Shown piece after piece: positions 8,908-17,378 of a stretch of DNA of 64,000 nt. The position numbers were made by a program, and so were the translations under genes. The DNA is from Bacillota bacterium. GTDB lineage: Bacteria; Bacillota; Clostridia; Lachnospirales; Lachnospiraceae. Each line of letters starts with the position of its first letter. The first letter of the stretch is position 1. The stretch spans positions 62,001-126,000 of the forward strand of contig JAEZGK010000056.1 in the NCBI GenBank assembly GCA_023437365.1, given 5' to 3'. The notes beneath the pieces were generated by a model, which made no database searches, had not been told where the DNA came from, and saw only the letters and a program-made list of their open reading frames with translations.

Positions 8908-9627
8908 TTATTTCTCTCTAAATATTAATAATTTATCATTCATCTTTCTTAGTTTATATTCTATTATAAAGTCTCTTAATAATTTCAATTTATTATAATC
9001 CGAATTCATTACCTCATCCAAAATACCTATTTTTACTCCGTAATAAAGACCAAATATTAATGTAAATATCGTAATAATAATAAAAAAAAGGTAAGATGCT
9101 TCATCAATATTACTTGTAAATCTAAATATGGTACTTATGTAACTTAGCCATAGGGGTCCGAGAATTCCTGCAATTACACCACTCTTTATATATAAGCCTG
9201 GTTTAATTTCAATTAGGTATTGTTCAATCAAGTTAATTAGATAATCTACTTGTTCTATATTTTGTAAATCAATAGCATAATTAATCCTTAGGCTATTTTC
9301 AAAATTTAGTTTGAAAATTTTATTTACTTCATTTTTGTTTTTACAATTATACACTGTTTTTATTATTCTTTTAATTTCTAAATCAAAAATCAACAATATT
9401 ATCAATTCAAAAATAAATAAAAAAAATAATATCCACGATGTCTTTAGAATAAAACTTAATATAAAAATACAAATACTTAATATTATTATAACATATGTGA
9501 TTATAATAATAATTTTTTTAAAGTACTTAAAATATTTACTTTTAAAACAAAATGTCTTTTTATAATCATATAATATTCTACTAATCATTATCTTCCTTCC
9601 AGTATATTTGTCATATACTATCATCAA
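8908..9627 (-). CDS. Four-segment membrane protein, unknown function
   Basis: A 239-residue, extremely Ile/Lys-rich protein with hydrophobic segments at about residues 38-60, 64-82, 148-168 and 177-198. A charged cytoplasmic-type loop (about 85-145) separates the two hairpins, and the tail is basic. No family recognised. The frame starts at 9627; the second Met (MISRILYDYKKT) is an alternative. An extended -10 promoter at 9662-9670 lies only 35 bp upstream, which supports expression as its own unit. Base composition is far more AT-rich than the housekeeping genes, consistent with acquired DNA. Confidence 0.5.
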   Translation of the reverse strand: MMIVYDKYTGRKIMISRILYDYKKTFCFKSKYFKYFKKIIIIITYVIIILSICIFILSFILKTSWILFFLFIFELIILLIFDLEIKRIIKTVYNCKNKNEVNKIFKLNFENSLRINYAIDLQNIEQVDYLINLIEQYLIEIKPGLYIKSGVIAGILGPLWLSYISTIFRFTSNIDEASYLFFIIITIFTLIFGLYYGVKIGILDEVMNSDYNKLKLLRDFIIEYKLRKMNDKLLIFREK

Positions 9628-9649
9628 TGAATTTTTAATCTATTTCTAT

Positions 9650-9730
9650 TACATGTAGTTCATTATACCATATTTTGTCATATTTTTATATAATTTATAA
9701 CAAAAAAGAATAGAGATTAGTCTCTATTCC
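9650..9730 (-). promoter_or_regulatory. Terminator-promoter repeat cassette, copy 3
   Basis: The minus-strand hairpin GAATAGAGA-CTAA-TCTCTATTC followed by TTTTTTG (9701-9729) ends the 67-residue gene. About 35 bp later ACAAAATATGGTATAATGAACTAC (9656-9679) forms an extended -10 promoter for the next gene. The same hairpin and the same promoter core occur at 7079-7200 and 11270-11391. Confidence 0.6.
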
Positions 9731-9772
9731 TCATTAAAAACCATATTACAAATAACTTAAAATATTCTTTAT

Positions 9773-9976
9773 TCAACTTATATTTAGAATCATTATCATT
9801 AAAATTATAATAATTAAATCGAGTGAAATACTTAATATTGATTTTATATAAAGACTTTTTATACTTCGTTCTAGTTGTTCGGTTTTACATTTAAATATTT
9901 GAAATTCATTCTTAGATAATGTATCATTCTTTTCCCTTATAATTTCTTCAAGCGCTTGTTCACTTAATCTTAGCAT
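9773..9976 (-). CDS. Small single-pass membrane protein with coiled coil
   Basis: A 67-residue protein with an excellent ribosome site (GATGGAGG, seven bases before the ATG), so it is likely real. Residues 5-42 are charged and heptad-like (EQALEEIIREKNDTLSKNE), predicting a coiled coil, and residues 45-66 are a single hydrophobic segment. This is a C-tail-anchored topology. No family recognised. It sits in an AT-rich accessory stretch and is followed by its own terminator hairpin. It could be a small regulator of the adjacent membrane protein, but nothing in the sequence shows that. Confidence 0.5.
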   Translation of the reverse strand: MLRLSEQALEEIIREKNDTLSKNEFQIFKCKTEQLERSIKSLYIKSILSISLDLIIIILMIMILNIS

Positions 9977-10108
9977 ATATAACCTCCATCAAAAATTATT
10001 ATACTTATATTATTAGCCGATTGAGAAAATATAGAACATACATTCTTATTAATTACTTAGTATTACACATCCCTCTATTCTATAAACTTTCTTAAGACAA
10101 TCATTTTC

Positions 10109-10287
10109 TCCCTAATATTTACTTCACTAAACATTATCGCTCAATATTTACTTCGATTTTCGATATGTCCTAATATTTATTACATTTTACGTTACTACCT
10201 AATACTTACTTCAAAAATCACTATAATACCCAAAGGTTATTTCATTTTTCGATATATCCTAAGATTCACTTCATAAATTTGTGAAAC
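10109..10287. repeat. Six degenerate 29-31 bp tandem repeats
   Basis: The unit is roughly CCTAATATTTACTTCATTTT followed by TCGATATAT. Copies start near 10110, 10140, 10169, 10198, 10229 and 10258; they have diverged and contain no long open frame. The array lies in a gene-poor stretch (9977-10532) between the small membrane protein and the flavoprotein. Its function is unknown. Confidence 0.6.
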
Positions 10288-10315
10288 AAAATTTAGGCTA
10301 TAAAAAATCACGAAT

Positions 10316-10341
10316 CAAAAAAGCCTTAAAAATCAAGGCTT
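10316..10341 (-). terminator. Rho-independent terminator
   Basis: On the minus strand AAGCCTT-GATTTTT-AAGGCTT is followed by TTTTG. It lies about 190 bp beyond the flavoprotein stop codon and is the first plausible terminator for that gene. Confidence 0.6.
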
Positions 10342-10532
10342 ACAGAACTTTATTTTGTAAATAGATAACCTAACAATTATTACATTTGACAGGTCCTAAT
10401 TTATACTTCTTTATTTTTTTGCTTTATCTTCTCTTCTCTATACCAGAGAATACTGCCGCATCAGGTGTAGCTGCTAACCTGTCCGACAGTCCTCCGATAG
10501 GATTGGTAAATAATTACTGTAGATATTTATGC

Positions 10533-11120
10533 TTATACTGTACAACAACTGATTACTTTTTTAGCAAAATCAACGGCTATCTTTTTTGAATCAGCAGTTT
10601 CAAATTTGCTTACACGGTCTCCTGCAACATCTGATACAGCCGCTTTCCCAATATATTCAATTTTAAAATGCTCACAAAATCGCTTAATTCCATCTTCAAA
10701 AGGGCTTATGCCATATTCGATATCGTACCCACATGTAGCAACTATTCCACACTTTTTCCCTTCCAACAGACTTGGTCCGCGTTGTTCCCCGTAATACTTA
10801 TGTAACCCATAAAATCGGTCAAGCATTGCTTTCATTGGAGCGGTACAATACCAAATAAATATTGGAGTAGCCAAAATAAAACAGTCAGCCCTTAAGATCT
10901 CTTCTGATATTTCGTACATATCATCATGGATTGAACAACCATATTCGCCCAATTTATTTTGACATTGATAGCACTCGATACATGGCGAAATCTTTTTATC
11001 ATACAGCGAAATTGTTTTAACTTCTAATCCCTTATCAACTAATTCTGATAAAAATGGCTTTAAAAGAGTTGCTGTATCTCCGTTTTTTCTCGGACTACCC
11101 TGAAAAATTATGACTTTCAT
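10533..11120 (-). CDS. NADPH-dependent FMN reductase / iron-sulfur flavoprotein family
   Basis: A 195-residue flavodoxin-fold protein. The N-terminal GSPRKNGDTATLL (9-21) is the phosphate-binding loop for FMN in the FMN_red family. CIECYQC (about 47-53) gives a short Cys cluster, as in Clostridium/Methanosarcina iron-sulfur flavoproteins, with another Cys in YGCSIHDDM. ATPIFIWYCTAPMKAMLDR (about 85-103) is the second conserved loop. It likely transfers electrons or reduces quinones or aromatics; the true substrate cannot be told. The nearest upstream element is repeat-cassette promoter copy 2, about 197 bp away. The ATG at 11120 follows GGTGGAA. Confidence 0.85.
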   Translation of the reverse strand: MKVIIFQGSPRKNGDTATLLKPFLSELVDKGLEVKTISLYDKKISPCIECYQCQNKLGEYGCSIHDDMYEISEEILRADCFILATPIFIWYCTAPMKAMLDRFYGLHKYYGEQRGPSLLEGKKCGIVATCGYDIEYGISPFEDGIKRFCEHFKIEYIGKAAVSDVAGDRVSKFETADSKKIAVDFAKKVISCCTV

Positions 11121-11269
11121 ATTGTTTCCACCTTCTGCACATTAAATATATTCAGATTACATTCATAAACGATTGCTAACCATTTATATGGTAATAGTAT
11201 ACATTATATTGTTTATTATCATTATATTTTTCTAATAGAGTCTAACTTGTATCTTGACTTTTATTAGCA

Positions 11270-11391
11270 GGATTATTACTATCAGTAGTTAATTTTCTTG
11301 TAATGACATTGAATTTATTATACCATATTATGACAATAAACAATATTATTTTATCATTAAAAATAAGGAAAAGAGATTACTCTCAATTCCT
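11270..11391 (-). promoter_or_regulatory. Terminator-promoter repeat cassette, copy 2
   Basis: The hairpin GGAATTGAGA-GTAA-TCTCTTTTCC (11367-11390) and extended -10 TGGTATAAT (11317-11325) match copies 1 and 3. The transcribed leader AATGTCATTACA through AACTACTGAT is shared with copy 1. No minus-strand gene ends upstream of the hairpin here, so the terminator part appears orphaned. The promoter part faces the flavoprotein gene. Confidence 0.55.
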
Positions 11392-11549
11392 TATGAACAC
11401 TAATTTATAAACGGAATTATTACTACATTTATTTAACTATCCTTTACAATGAGTATCCTATGAAATAAAGAGGATAATTATTTTCATACTTTACATATTT
11501 ACGGACATAATACTTATGATATGTGGATAATTGGAAGGAGATATATAAA

Positions 11550-12947
11550 GTGGCATGGCTTTCATTAATTCCTATAATAATTACTATGTTTTTAACCTTT
11601 AAAACAAAAAAACTCATCATTTCATTATTTGCAGGTGTAATAGTGGGGTCAATAATATTGAAAGGCTTTCTTGGTGGAATAACTGCCATAGGTGAGTATA
11701 TGATGGATGCGGTTGCTGATAAGGATAGCGCGTATACCTTATCTTTTTTGATCGCATTCGGCTCATTAGCTGAACTGATCGAAATGGCAGGAGGAATTGC
11801 CGGATTTAGTAATAAAGTTGACAAGTATATGAGAAATGAACAACAAACATTAAGATGGGCATGGTATTTAAGTTTAATTACTTTTTTTGATAGTACATTT
11901 CATACAATTGCAGTTGGTACAGTTCTAAGTCCCATCATAAAGAAAGTAAAAGGCTCCAAAGAAAAATTCGCTTTTATTCTATCCGTAAGCAGCTTACAAC
12001 TTATTATAATCATTCCCATAGCAACTGCTTATCTTGGCTATATGGTCACACTCGTTACAAATAATATTAAGGATAGCGGAATAAGTGAAACTGCTTATTC
12101 AATTGTAGTAAAGAGCGTTCTATGGAATTTCTTTTCCTGGACAATGATTATAATTGGTATTCTTATTACCCTATTCGGATTAGGCTTTGGTAAGTTTAAG
12201 ATGGGGAAAGCACCAAAAGAAAATGAGGAATTTACAAAGGCTCACATTGAGAAACAAACAGCCAGTAATATTGATGTTGAAGAATATCCTAAGAGTGCAA
12301 AGAATTTAATTATCCCAGTCATTATACTTCTGTTTAGTACGATTTTCTTCTTTTGGTGGACAGGAAAAGATAATGGTACCGGCTTTCTTGGAGCAATCAG
12401 TAATGCGAATTTTAGCGTATCCATATTTTCAGGAATTGTATTTACATTGCTATTTACTTCTATTTTCTATATGATTCAGAAAATCAGTTTAGCAGAAATA
12501 GAATCCCATATTGTTACTGGCGGAGAAAAATTATTGTCCTTGGTCATTATATTAATTTTAAGCTGGGCACTAACCTCAGTAACGCAGGACTTAGGTTTTA
12601 ACAATTTAATTAACGCTGATTTAATCAAAAGTATACCAAATCATTTCATTCCCGCTTTAATATTTCTGATTAGTGGCATAGTTTCATATTCTTTAGGTTC
12701 TTCATGGGCAACCTGGGCATTGATTATGCCTTTAGCTGTTAGTTTTTCTTTAAATTCAGGAATTAACATTCCAATTATGGTGGGATCGGTATGGGCTGGT
12801 GGAGCTGTGGCAGATATTATTTCACCATTATCAGCAGAAATGGCGGAAACGACTTACGGAGAACACCTTATAACTTCTTTTCCATTTTTAATTCTAGGTT
12901 TCATTGCTACTGCCGTTGAATATTTGATACTTGGATTTTTCCTGTGA
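11550..12947 (+). CDS. Na+/H+ antiporter, NhaC family
   Basis: A polytopic membrane protein of 465 residues with about 11 hydrophobic segments. NhaC-type sequence includes FAGVIVGSIILKGF, GSSWATWALIMPL and WAGGAVADIISPLSAE. It would exchange external protons for cytoplasmic sodium, or a related cation or organic substrate, across the membrane. The frame is open from a GTG at 11523, but AAGGAG at 11535-11540 sits nine bases before the GTG at 11550, which I take as the start (MAWLSLIPIIIT). It lies 71 bp upstream of the Cys-rich protein gene and may share its transcript. Confidence 0.85.
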   Translation: MAWLSLIPIIITMFLTFKTKKLIISLFAGVIVGSIILKGFLGGITAIGEYMMDAVADKDSAYTLSFLIAFGSLAELIEMAGGIAGFSNKVDKYMRNEQQTLRWAWYLSLITFFDSTFHTIAVGTVLSPIIKKVKGSKEKFAFILSVSSLQLIIIIPIATAYLGYMVTLVTNNIKDSGISETAYSIVVKSVLWNFFSWTMIIIGILITLFGLGFGKFKMGKAPKENEEFTKAHIEKQTASNIDVEEYPKSAKNLIIPVIILLFSTIFFFWWTGKDNGTGFLGAISNANFSVSIFSGIVFTLLFTSIFYMIQKISLAEIESHIVTGGEKLLSLVIILILSWALTSVTQDLGFNNLINADLIKSIPNHFIPALIFLISGIVSYSLGSSWATWALIMPLAVSFSLNSGINIPIMVGSVWAGGAVADIISPLSAEMAETTYGEHLITSFPFLILGFIATAVEYLILGFFL

Positions 12948-13018
12948 GATGAATATATTTATTATTACTATGCATAATAAAACTCGTACTATAATTTATA
13001 AAATAAGGAGCGATTATT

Positions 13019-13360
13019 ATGTTAACAATGGCAACTCAGAAAAACCAAAAATGTATCGATGCTTGTTCTCGTTGTGCTCAGACGTGTTATGAATGCTTTC
13101 AGGCATGCTTAAATGAGCCAGACTTAAATGAAAGAAAAAATTGTGTTAGTATGCTTATTGAATGTGCTATGATGTGCCAGATGTCAGTTTCTATGATGTC
13201 TATGAGTGGACAGTTTTCACAGGAGCATTGTGCTTTATGTGCGAAGATTTGTGATGCTTGTGCAAAAGAATGTAGTATGTTCCAGGATGAGCATTGCCAA
13301 AGATGTGCAGATGAATGTCGTACCTGTGCAGATGAATGCAGAAATATGGCTGGAATGTAA
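13019..13360 (+). CDS. Four-helix bundle copper-binding protein (DUF326/Csp-like)
   Basis: A 113-residue protein with about 21 Cys and many Met, arranged as CxxxC or CxxC pairs along helices: CIDACSRC, CYECFQAC, CALCAKICDAC, CQRCADECRTC. This is the DUF326 / copper storage protein (Csp) pattern, in which Cys lining a four-helix bundle bind many Cu(I) ions. There is no signal peptide, so it would be a cytosolic Csp3-type protein. AAGGAG precedes the ATG by eight bases; the internal ATG (MATQKN) is an alternative. Following the antiporter on the same strand, it may contribute to metal-ion tolerance. Confidence 0.85.
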   Translation: MLTMATQKNQKCIDACSRCAQTCYECFQACLNEPDLNERKNCVSMLIECAMMCQMSVSMMSMSGQFSQEHCALCAKICDACAKECSMFQDEHCQRCADECRTCADECRNMAGM

Positions 13361-13513
13361 TAAAGATTTTTATCGTATTCCCTAACATTTATTACGTAAG
13401 TGATAAACAATACGTACATTTCAGATAAGCTCTATTCATGAGATAATATCGTAAAAAGTGTAAATAGTTGTACAAGTCTTTACACTTTACACATAACTCA
13501 TCCGGGAGGTCTC

Positions 13514-13955
13514 ATGAATACACAATTAGTTGCAAAAGAAGTCAAGCTCACTCAGTGGAATGCCTTAGTTCCGAAAAGATGGAATTCGAAGGTCAGCTCA
13601 ATCTTGACGAATGCTTTAACGAAGCTGAAGCTATCATAACGAATAAATACATCCTGGAACCAAGCTGGAACAGATCACTCCTAGTCCCTATACACGCCAG
13701 AAAGCAAAAGGAAAGCGTGAACAGGATTAAAGAATCTTCCGGTATAAATAATCCCGCATGAACTGTCCGAGGAGGAACTGTTTTCACGCCTGGGTTCCAA
13801 GTGGAAGCGATTACCGGATGAAGTATACAAAAGATTTGCTTTTCATCCTGCCACTTTTGAAGTGGAGTGGCTGTCTATGCAGGGATGGACGGACAGACCA
13901 TCATCAGGGGCAACCGTCCGGCAGATCTCCTGCGCAACAGTAACGCGATCTATAT
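13514..13955 (+). pseudogene. Decayed IS66-family element
   Basis: A GGGAGGT site and ATG open MNTQLVAKEVKLTQWNAL, the start of the small IS66 accessory ORF. The frame then jumps straight into the large transposase: EFEGQLNLDECFNEAEAI, SPYTRQKAKGKREQD, HELSEEELFSRLGSKWKRL then PDEVYKRFAFHPATFEVE, and VAVYAGMDGQTIIRGNRPAD then LLRNSNA. These blocks occur in different frames with stop codons between them, so there has been an internal deletion and several frameshifts. The DDE catalytic region is absent. No clear terminal inverted repeats were found. It cannot encode a working transposase. Confidence 0.85.
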
Positions 13956-13991
13956 AATAATTACTTCTCTTCATTTATTTGAATAAAATTA

Positions 13992-14255
13992 CTATCCTTT
14001 TCTTAATAGCATAATCTGCCTTTTTAATTCATCTATTTCTTTTTGCATATCCGTGTTTTTATTCTCTGAAATCTTACTTTCTTGAGCTTGTTGTTGTGCC
14101 GCTTCGGTTAATATTGTTTGTCCTATATTCACAATAAAATTGCCTATTGCGTTTTTTTCATTAACATCAAGTTCATCCGATAATATAGTACCAAGTATTG
14201 CACTAATCAAGGCAAACTGTTTTGGTGGCAGTGATGAAAAGCAGTTCTTACTCAT
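13992..14255 (-). CDS. Small conserved-looking protein with C-terminal coiled coil
   Basis: An 87-residue protein. The N-terminal half (LPPKQFALISAILGTILSDE) is a hydrophobic-helical region and the C-terminal half is charged, with heptads (MQKEIDELKRQIMLLRKG) predicting a coiled coil. A membrane span is unlikely. I recognise clostridial proteins of this style but no named function. It is read alone between the IS66 remnant and the methyltransferase gene. The upstream sequence AAAAAGAGTGAAACA is a weak ribosome site before the ATG at 14255. Confidence 0.5.
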   Translation of the reverse strand: MSKNCFSSLPPKQFALISAILGTILSDELDVNEKNAIGNFIVNIGQTILTEAAQQQAQESKISENKNTDMQKEIDELKRQIMLLRKG

Positions 14256-14399
14256 TGTTTCACTCTTTTTATCTTTTAATACAATTTATTTTTTTAAATG
14301 GTTTCTGATACATAATGCTGAAAATTTTCTTTACGTTTTTTACCTATTGTGAAGAAAAGACACGTAGATGAGCGCCAATAACAGGCTGCCGTCATTGAT

Positions 14400-15044
14400 T
14401 TATACTCTCATTGCAATTCGCCATAATATCTTCTCTTCCTTATAGCGCGTCATCCTCTCTTCATTTACATATACTTTATTCCATTCATTAAAGAAAAAAG
14501 CAATGTCTTGTTCATCAAAAAAACGTTTATATCTGTTATCATCTGTAACGTACAGATGTCTCTCTTTTTGAAAGCCTTTACCAGCACCGTGATTAACATC
14601 ATTTACAGAGTTAACCCTTGCAAAAAGTAAACCACCAGGTTTAAGAATTCTCTTAATCTCATTAAGGATTACAAAAGTTGCTTCTGTTGTAAAATAATGC
14701 AGGCAAAGATCAGCTACGACTATATCAGTAAACCCATCCGGAAATGGCATGCCATCCAACATATCAAACTGCTCCGCTCTTATGATTTCAGGAAAATTCA
14801 TCTTAACCTGTTTGATTGCAGCATCTGTAAGATCGCAAGGTATAACCTTCTTCCCCTTATTTATCAGGTACAGCGTATTATTTCCGCCTCCACAGCCGAG
14901 ATCAATTATTGGAGTGGTGCAGCTATTTATCTCTTTTGAAAACATATCAAGCCAATCATCTGTTATAATTTCATCCCTCGTCCTAATGTTGAATTTATTG
15001 TTCCAGTATTCATAGGAATTCTTCTGTATTACATCAATATCCAT
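14400..15044 (-). CDS. Class I SAM-dependent methyltransferase
   Basis: A 214-residue protein with the SAM-binding motif I DLGCGGGNN (about 48-56), the acidic loop PCDLT (about 69-73) and a motif IV-like VVADLCLHYF (about 109-118), followed by ILKPGGLLFARVNS (about 135-148). This is the Rossmann-fold core of the Methyltransf_11/25 type. The substrate is not evident; similar proteins act on small molecules or tellurite/thiopurine-like compounds. The gene stands alone. GAAAGGAATAAGCAT places a ribosome site nine bases before the ATG at 15044. Confidence 0.85.
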   Translation of the reverse strand: MDIDVIQKNSYEYWNNKFNIRTRDEIITDDWLDMFSKEINSCTTPIIDLGCGGGNNTLYLINKGKKVIPCDLTDAAIKQVKMNFPEIIRAEQFDMLDGMPFPDGFTDIVVADLCLHYFTTEATFVILNEIKRILKPGGLLFARVNSVNDVNHGAGKGFQKERHLYVTDDNRYKRFFDEQDIAFFFNEWNKVYVNEERMTRYKEEKILWRIAMRV

Positions 15045-15129
15045 ATGCTTATTCCTTTCAATAATGGAAATAAAAAGTTGACTTCAGGACTAGACACATT
15101 ATATTTTGCTGTATCTATCTGTTAACTTT

Positions 15130-15822
15130 CTAATATTTCAAGCTATATATTCCATCCTTCTTAGTAATCACCGCTTCATAAGTCTGTCCCCACTCTACAT
15201 TAAAGTCAGCAATTTCACCTATTATACATTCGGAAGCTTCCTCAACTGTAAAGAATTCAATCCGTAACTGTCTTAAGTCTGCATCTTCTGGAAAATCGTT
15301 TTTTGATATTTCTAATGGAAATTCTGGACTCTCAAATGCAAATTTTTTCCGAGTGACTATATCATCTCCTAAATAGCAACAATAGCCGAGCATTTGAGCA
15401 TCCACATTCAATACAATCATATGTAATGTAAATTTATCTTTCCCTTCTCTGTCCCAGATGATTTTCTCATTAGCTCCTTTTTGTATAATCTTATTTATTT
15501 TTCCATCAATTGGTACAGAAAAAAATCCTCTCGTCTCGTCTTTTGGCAAGACTCCTAAGATTATGTTATACTTGACACCTATATAAAGTGTGTCGCCCTT
15601 CTGCTCTGCCTTGTATCCAATAAATGCGTCTGATGGAAAAACAAATCCGCTTTCCGACTCAAAAGACACTTTTTCTTCTCCCACATCAAGGATTTCAATA
15701 TACATGTCATCGCACATCGAAAATCCAAAAAGTCTCCAACCATAACGAGCTACTATAAAAATTAGTACTATTACAATTAATATACCTGCAAATATTTTGA
15801 GCAATCGATTTCTCTTCCTCAT
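15130..15822 (-). CDS. Membrane-anchored protein, unknown function
   Basis: A 230-residue protein with a basic N-terminus (MRKRNRLLK) and one hydrophobic segment at about residues 9-26. The remaining ~200 residues are beta-rich and extracytoplasmic in style (IEILDVGEEKVSFESESGFV, RIEFFTVEEASECIIGEI). No family recognised. The frame is open to an ATG at 15840, but GGGGTGG lies just before the ATG at 15822, so I use that start. It is 86 bp upstream of the methyltransferase gene, on the same strand, with no terminator visible between. Confidence 0.5.
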   Translation of the reverse strand: MRKRNRLLKIFAGILIVIVLIFIVARYGWRLFGFSMCDDMYIEILDVGEEKVSFESESGFVFPSDAFIGYKAEQKGDTLYIGVKYNIILGVLPKDETRGFFSVPIDGKINKIIQKGANEKIIWDREGKDKFTLHMIVLNVDAQMLGYCCYLGDDIVTRKKFAFESPEFPLEISKNDFPEDADLRQLRIEFFTVEEASECIIGEIADFNVEWGQTYEAVITKKDGIYSLKY

Positions 15823-15996
15823 AAATCCACCCCAATACATTGGTCTTTAGTTTCCATTCTCGCAGTGCGGGAACAATTTATTCGAATTTTTGTTGATATA
15901 AGCTCTGACAACATCCGCGAATCTTTCTGATTATCCTTTGCAGGCCGAAAACCGCAAGTTACTTAATAATGTTCATCATGCAATCATTATATATTT

Positions 15997-16398
15997 TTAA
16001 ATGCTATCCTCTGCATTAAACAATTTTTCTATCCAATCAACCACCATCAATTCAATGAACGCCAGATTTTTTTGGTTAGCTCTAACTAATCTATTATGAA
16101 GATCTCTTATCTCGACTAAGAATTTTTCTTTTTCATCATCGGTAAACTCCATGAAAATTTTTCTCTTATTATCTTTTAGTTTGCTTGCTACGAAATTCAA
16201 ATTTTTGGTGTTGTGATATTGAAGAATATTAACAAACATTTCAAAATCAGGATGAGTCGTAATGAAATCTTCTTCATTTTTAGCAATAAGGGTTAGATAG
16301 GTATTTTTATCAATTTGTTGCTCCTCAATTACATAGTTACTCTCCTCCGTTTTTTCAAACATTTTTGCTAATGACTTTAATACTTCTGATTTATCCAT
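15997..16398 (-). CDS. Uncharacterised helical protein
   Basis: A 133-residue, highly charged, soluble helical protein with no recognised domain. It begins MDKSEVLKSLAKMFEK and ends IEKLFNAEDSI. The centre (FTDDEKEKFLVEIRDLHNR) suggests an amphipathic helix. The frame can be extended to an ATG at 16452, but AAAGGAGAG ten bases before the ATG at 16398 marks the real start. The flanking stretch 15823-15996 holds nothing recognised. Confidence 0.45.
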   Translation of the reverse strand: MDKSEVLKSLAKMFEKTEESNYVIEEQQIDKNTYLTLIAKNEEDFITTHPDFEMFVNILQYHNTKNLNFVASKLKDNKRKIFMEFTDDEKEKFLVEIRDLHNRLVRANQKNLAFIELMVVDWIEKLFNAEDSI

Positions 16399-16547
16399 GT
16401 TGATTTTCTCTCCTTTCTCATATACAAATTTCATTTCTTTATTAGTATGCAAGATAGAGTTTATCCTTCATAATTTCATATATAAATTATAATACAAAGA
16501 ATTATAAAAGAAAATATCTATTCATCATGATATGAGGATTCGAATAA

Positions 16548-16679
16548 TTATTTCATAATAGCATCAAAGCTGGTGCAACCTTCAAGAGAAGCCTTATTAA
16601 TTTCCAATATAATCAACCAACCTGCCATGTCATCTGTAACATTCTCCGGATTTGGAAGAAACCATTTATTCTTCTTCAC
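16548..16679 (-). CDS. Candidate 43-residue small protein
   Basis: A GTG at 16679 preceded by GGAGGG with seven bases of spacing opens 43 codons: VKKNKWFLPNPENVTDDMAG, then a hydrophobic WLIILEI stretch, ending in IMK. It starts 19 bases after the stop of the 192-residue Cys-containing gene, on the same strand, which suggests translation from one mRNA. No homologue recognised. The strong ribosome site and close coupling are the only support. Confidence 0.4.
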   Translation of the reverse strand: MKKNKWFLPNPENVTDDMAGWLIILEINKASLEGCTSFDAIMK

Positions 16680-16698
16680 ACAATATCCCTCCTCATGA

Positions 16699-17277
16699 TT
16701 ATTTGAATGTAATTCTTAATAAACAATATTCAAACCCTTGTCGTATACTATGCAAGACTTCTACTTCAATAGGTACCTCAAAAACCGTTTCAAACAGTTT
16801 TTTGTTATATCCCGCAGTACAATGGCACCAGGTTAATGAATTAGAGATTTTTGCTTCTTCCAGCATTGGACATTCACAGGTAAACATTTTGGTGTATAAC
16901 TGATTATCCTGGATATACCAGCTCGCACCGTTCTCATTTAAAGCATTTACAAACCTGTTCAAATCCCTATTAAGTGATAAATACAGTTGCTTCATCATTT
17001 TTGCCGTAGCTTCTAATCTACCGTTTTCATTGCAATAGCAATTCTGGCGAATTGCTTTCACAGTGTCTTCATCAAAGGTGTTTTCAAGAAGAACCGACAA
17101 ATTTTCTACCCATTTTGCCCGTTCTATAGGTGTGGAATTTACTCCTAACGGTAGTTTTGATATTATATTATCTACCATCTCTTTTGATACAGTCATTCCC
17201 AAACTTTGTTTAAGGCGTAGCATTTCATCTGCCTCTAATGTTGGTGATACATACTTTGGCATAGAAAAATTTTTCAT
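16699..17277 (-). CDS. Cys-containing protein of unknown function
   Basis: A 192-residue soluble protein. Its conserved-looking features are CYCNENGR (about 86-93), FTCECPML (about 132-139), TWCHCTAGYNKKLFE (about 149-163) and a C-terminal GFEYCLLRITF. Several Cys spaced by one residue or in a CxC pattern hint at a metal or cofactor site. The closing G-x-x-Y-C-x-x-x-I motif recalls V4R/ATC-hydrolase-like domains, but I cannot assign the family securely. Two purine-rich ribosome sites (GGAGGAGGAAGGAG) precede the ATG at 17277. It lies between the 40-residue plus-strand peptide ORF and the 43-residue candidate. Confidence 0.5.
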   Translation of the reverse strand: MKNFSMPKYVSPTLEADEMLRLKQSLGMTVSKEMVDNIISKLPLGVNSTPIERAKWVENLSVLLENTFDEDTVKAIRQNCYCNENGRLEATAKMMKQLYLSLNRDLNRFVNALNENGASWYIQDNQLYTKMFTCECPMLEEAKISNSLTWCHCTAGYNKKLFETVFEVPIEVEVLHSIRQGFEYCLLRITFK

Positions 17278-17328
17278 AACTCCTTCCTCCTCCTAACTGT
17301 TTCCTCCTACGACCAAAAACGGCATAAA

Positions 17329-17359
17329 TAGACACAATAATGCATCTCTTCAATATAAT
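17329..17359 (+). promoter_or_regulatory. Possible promoter for the cationic peptide ORF
   Basis: TAGACA (17329-17334, one mismatch from TTGACA) and TATAAT (17354-17359) are separated by 19 bases. This is a little long for a sigma-A promoter, but the -10 is perfect and lies 20 bp before the start codon region. Confidence 0.35.
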
Positions 17360-17378
17360 AATATTAGGAGGTGATATT

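Noticed and set aside
10424..10520. Minus-strand frame LFTNPIGGLSDRLAATPDAA
   Set aside because: No start codon or ribosome site, only about 29 codons, and no family recognised; may be a remnant but cannot be supported.
13758..13943. 61-codon plus-strand frame in the IS66 remnant
   Set aside because: It is an out-of-frame shadow of transposase sequence, not a separate gene.
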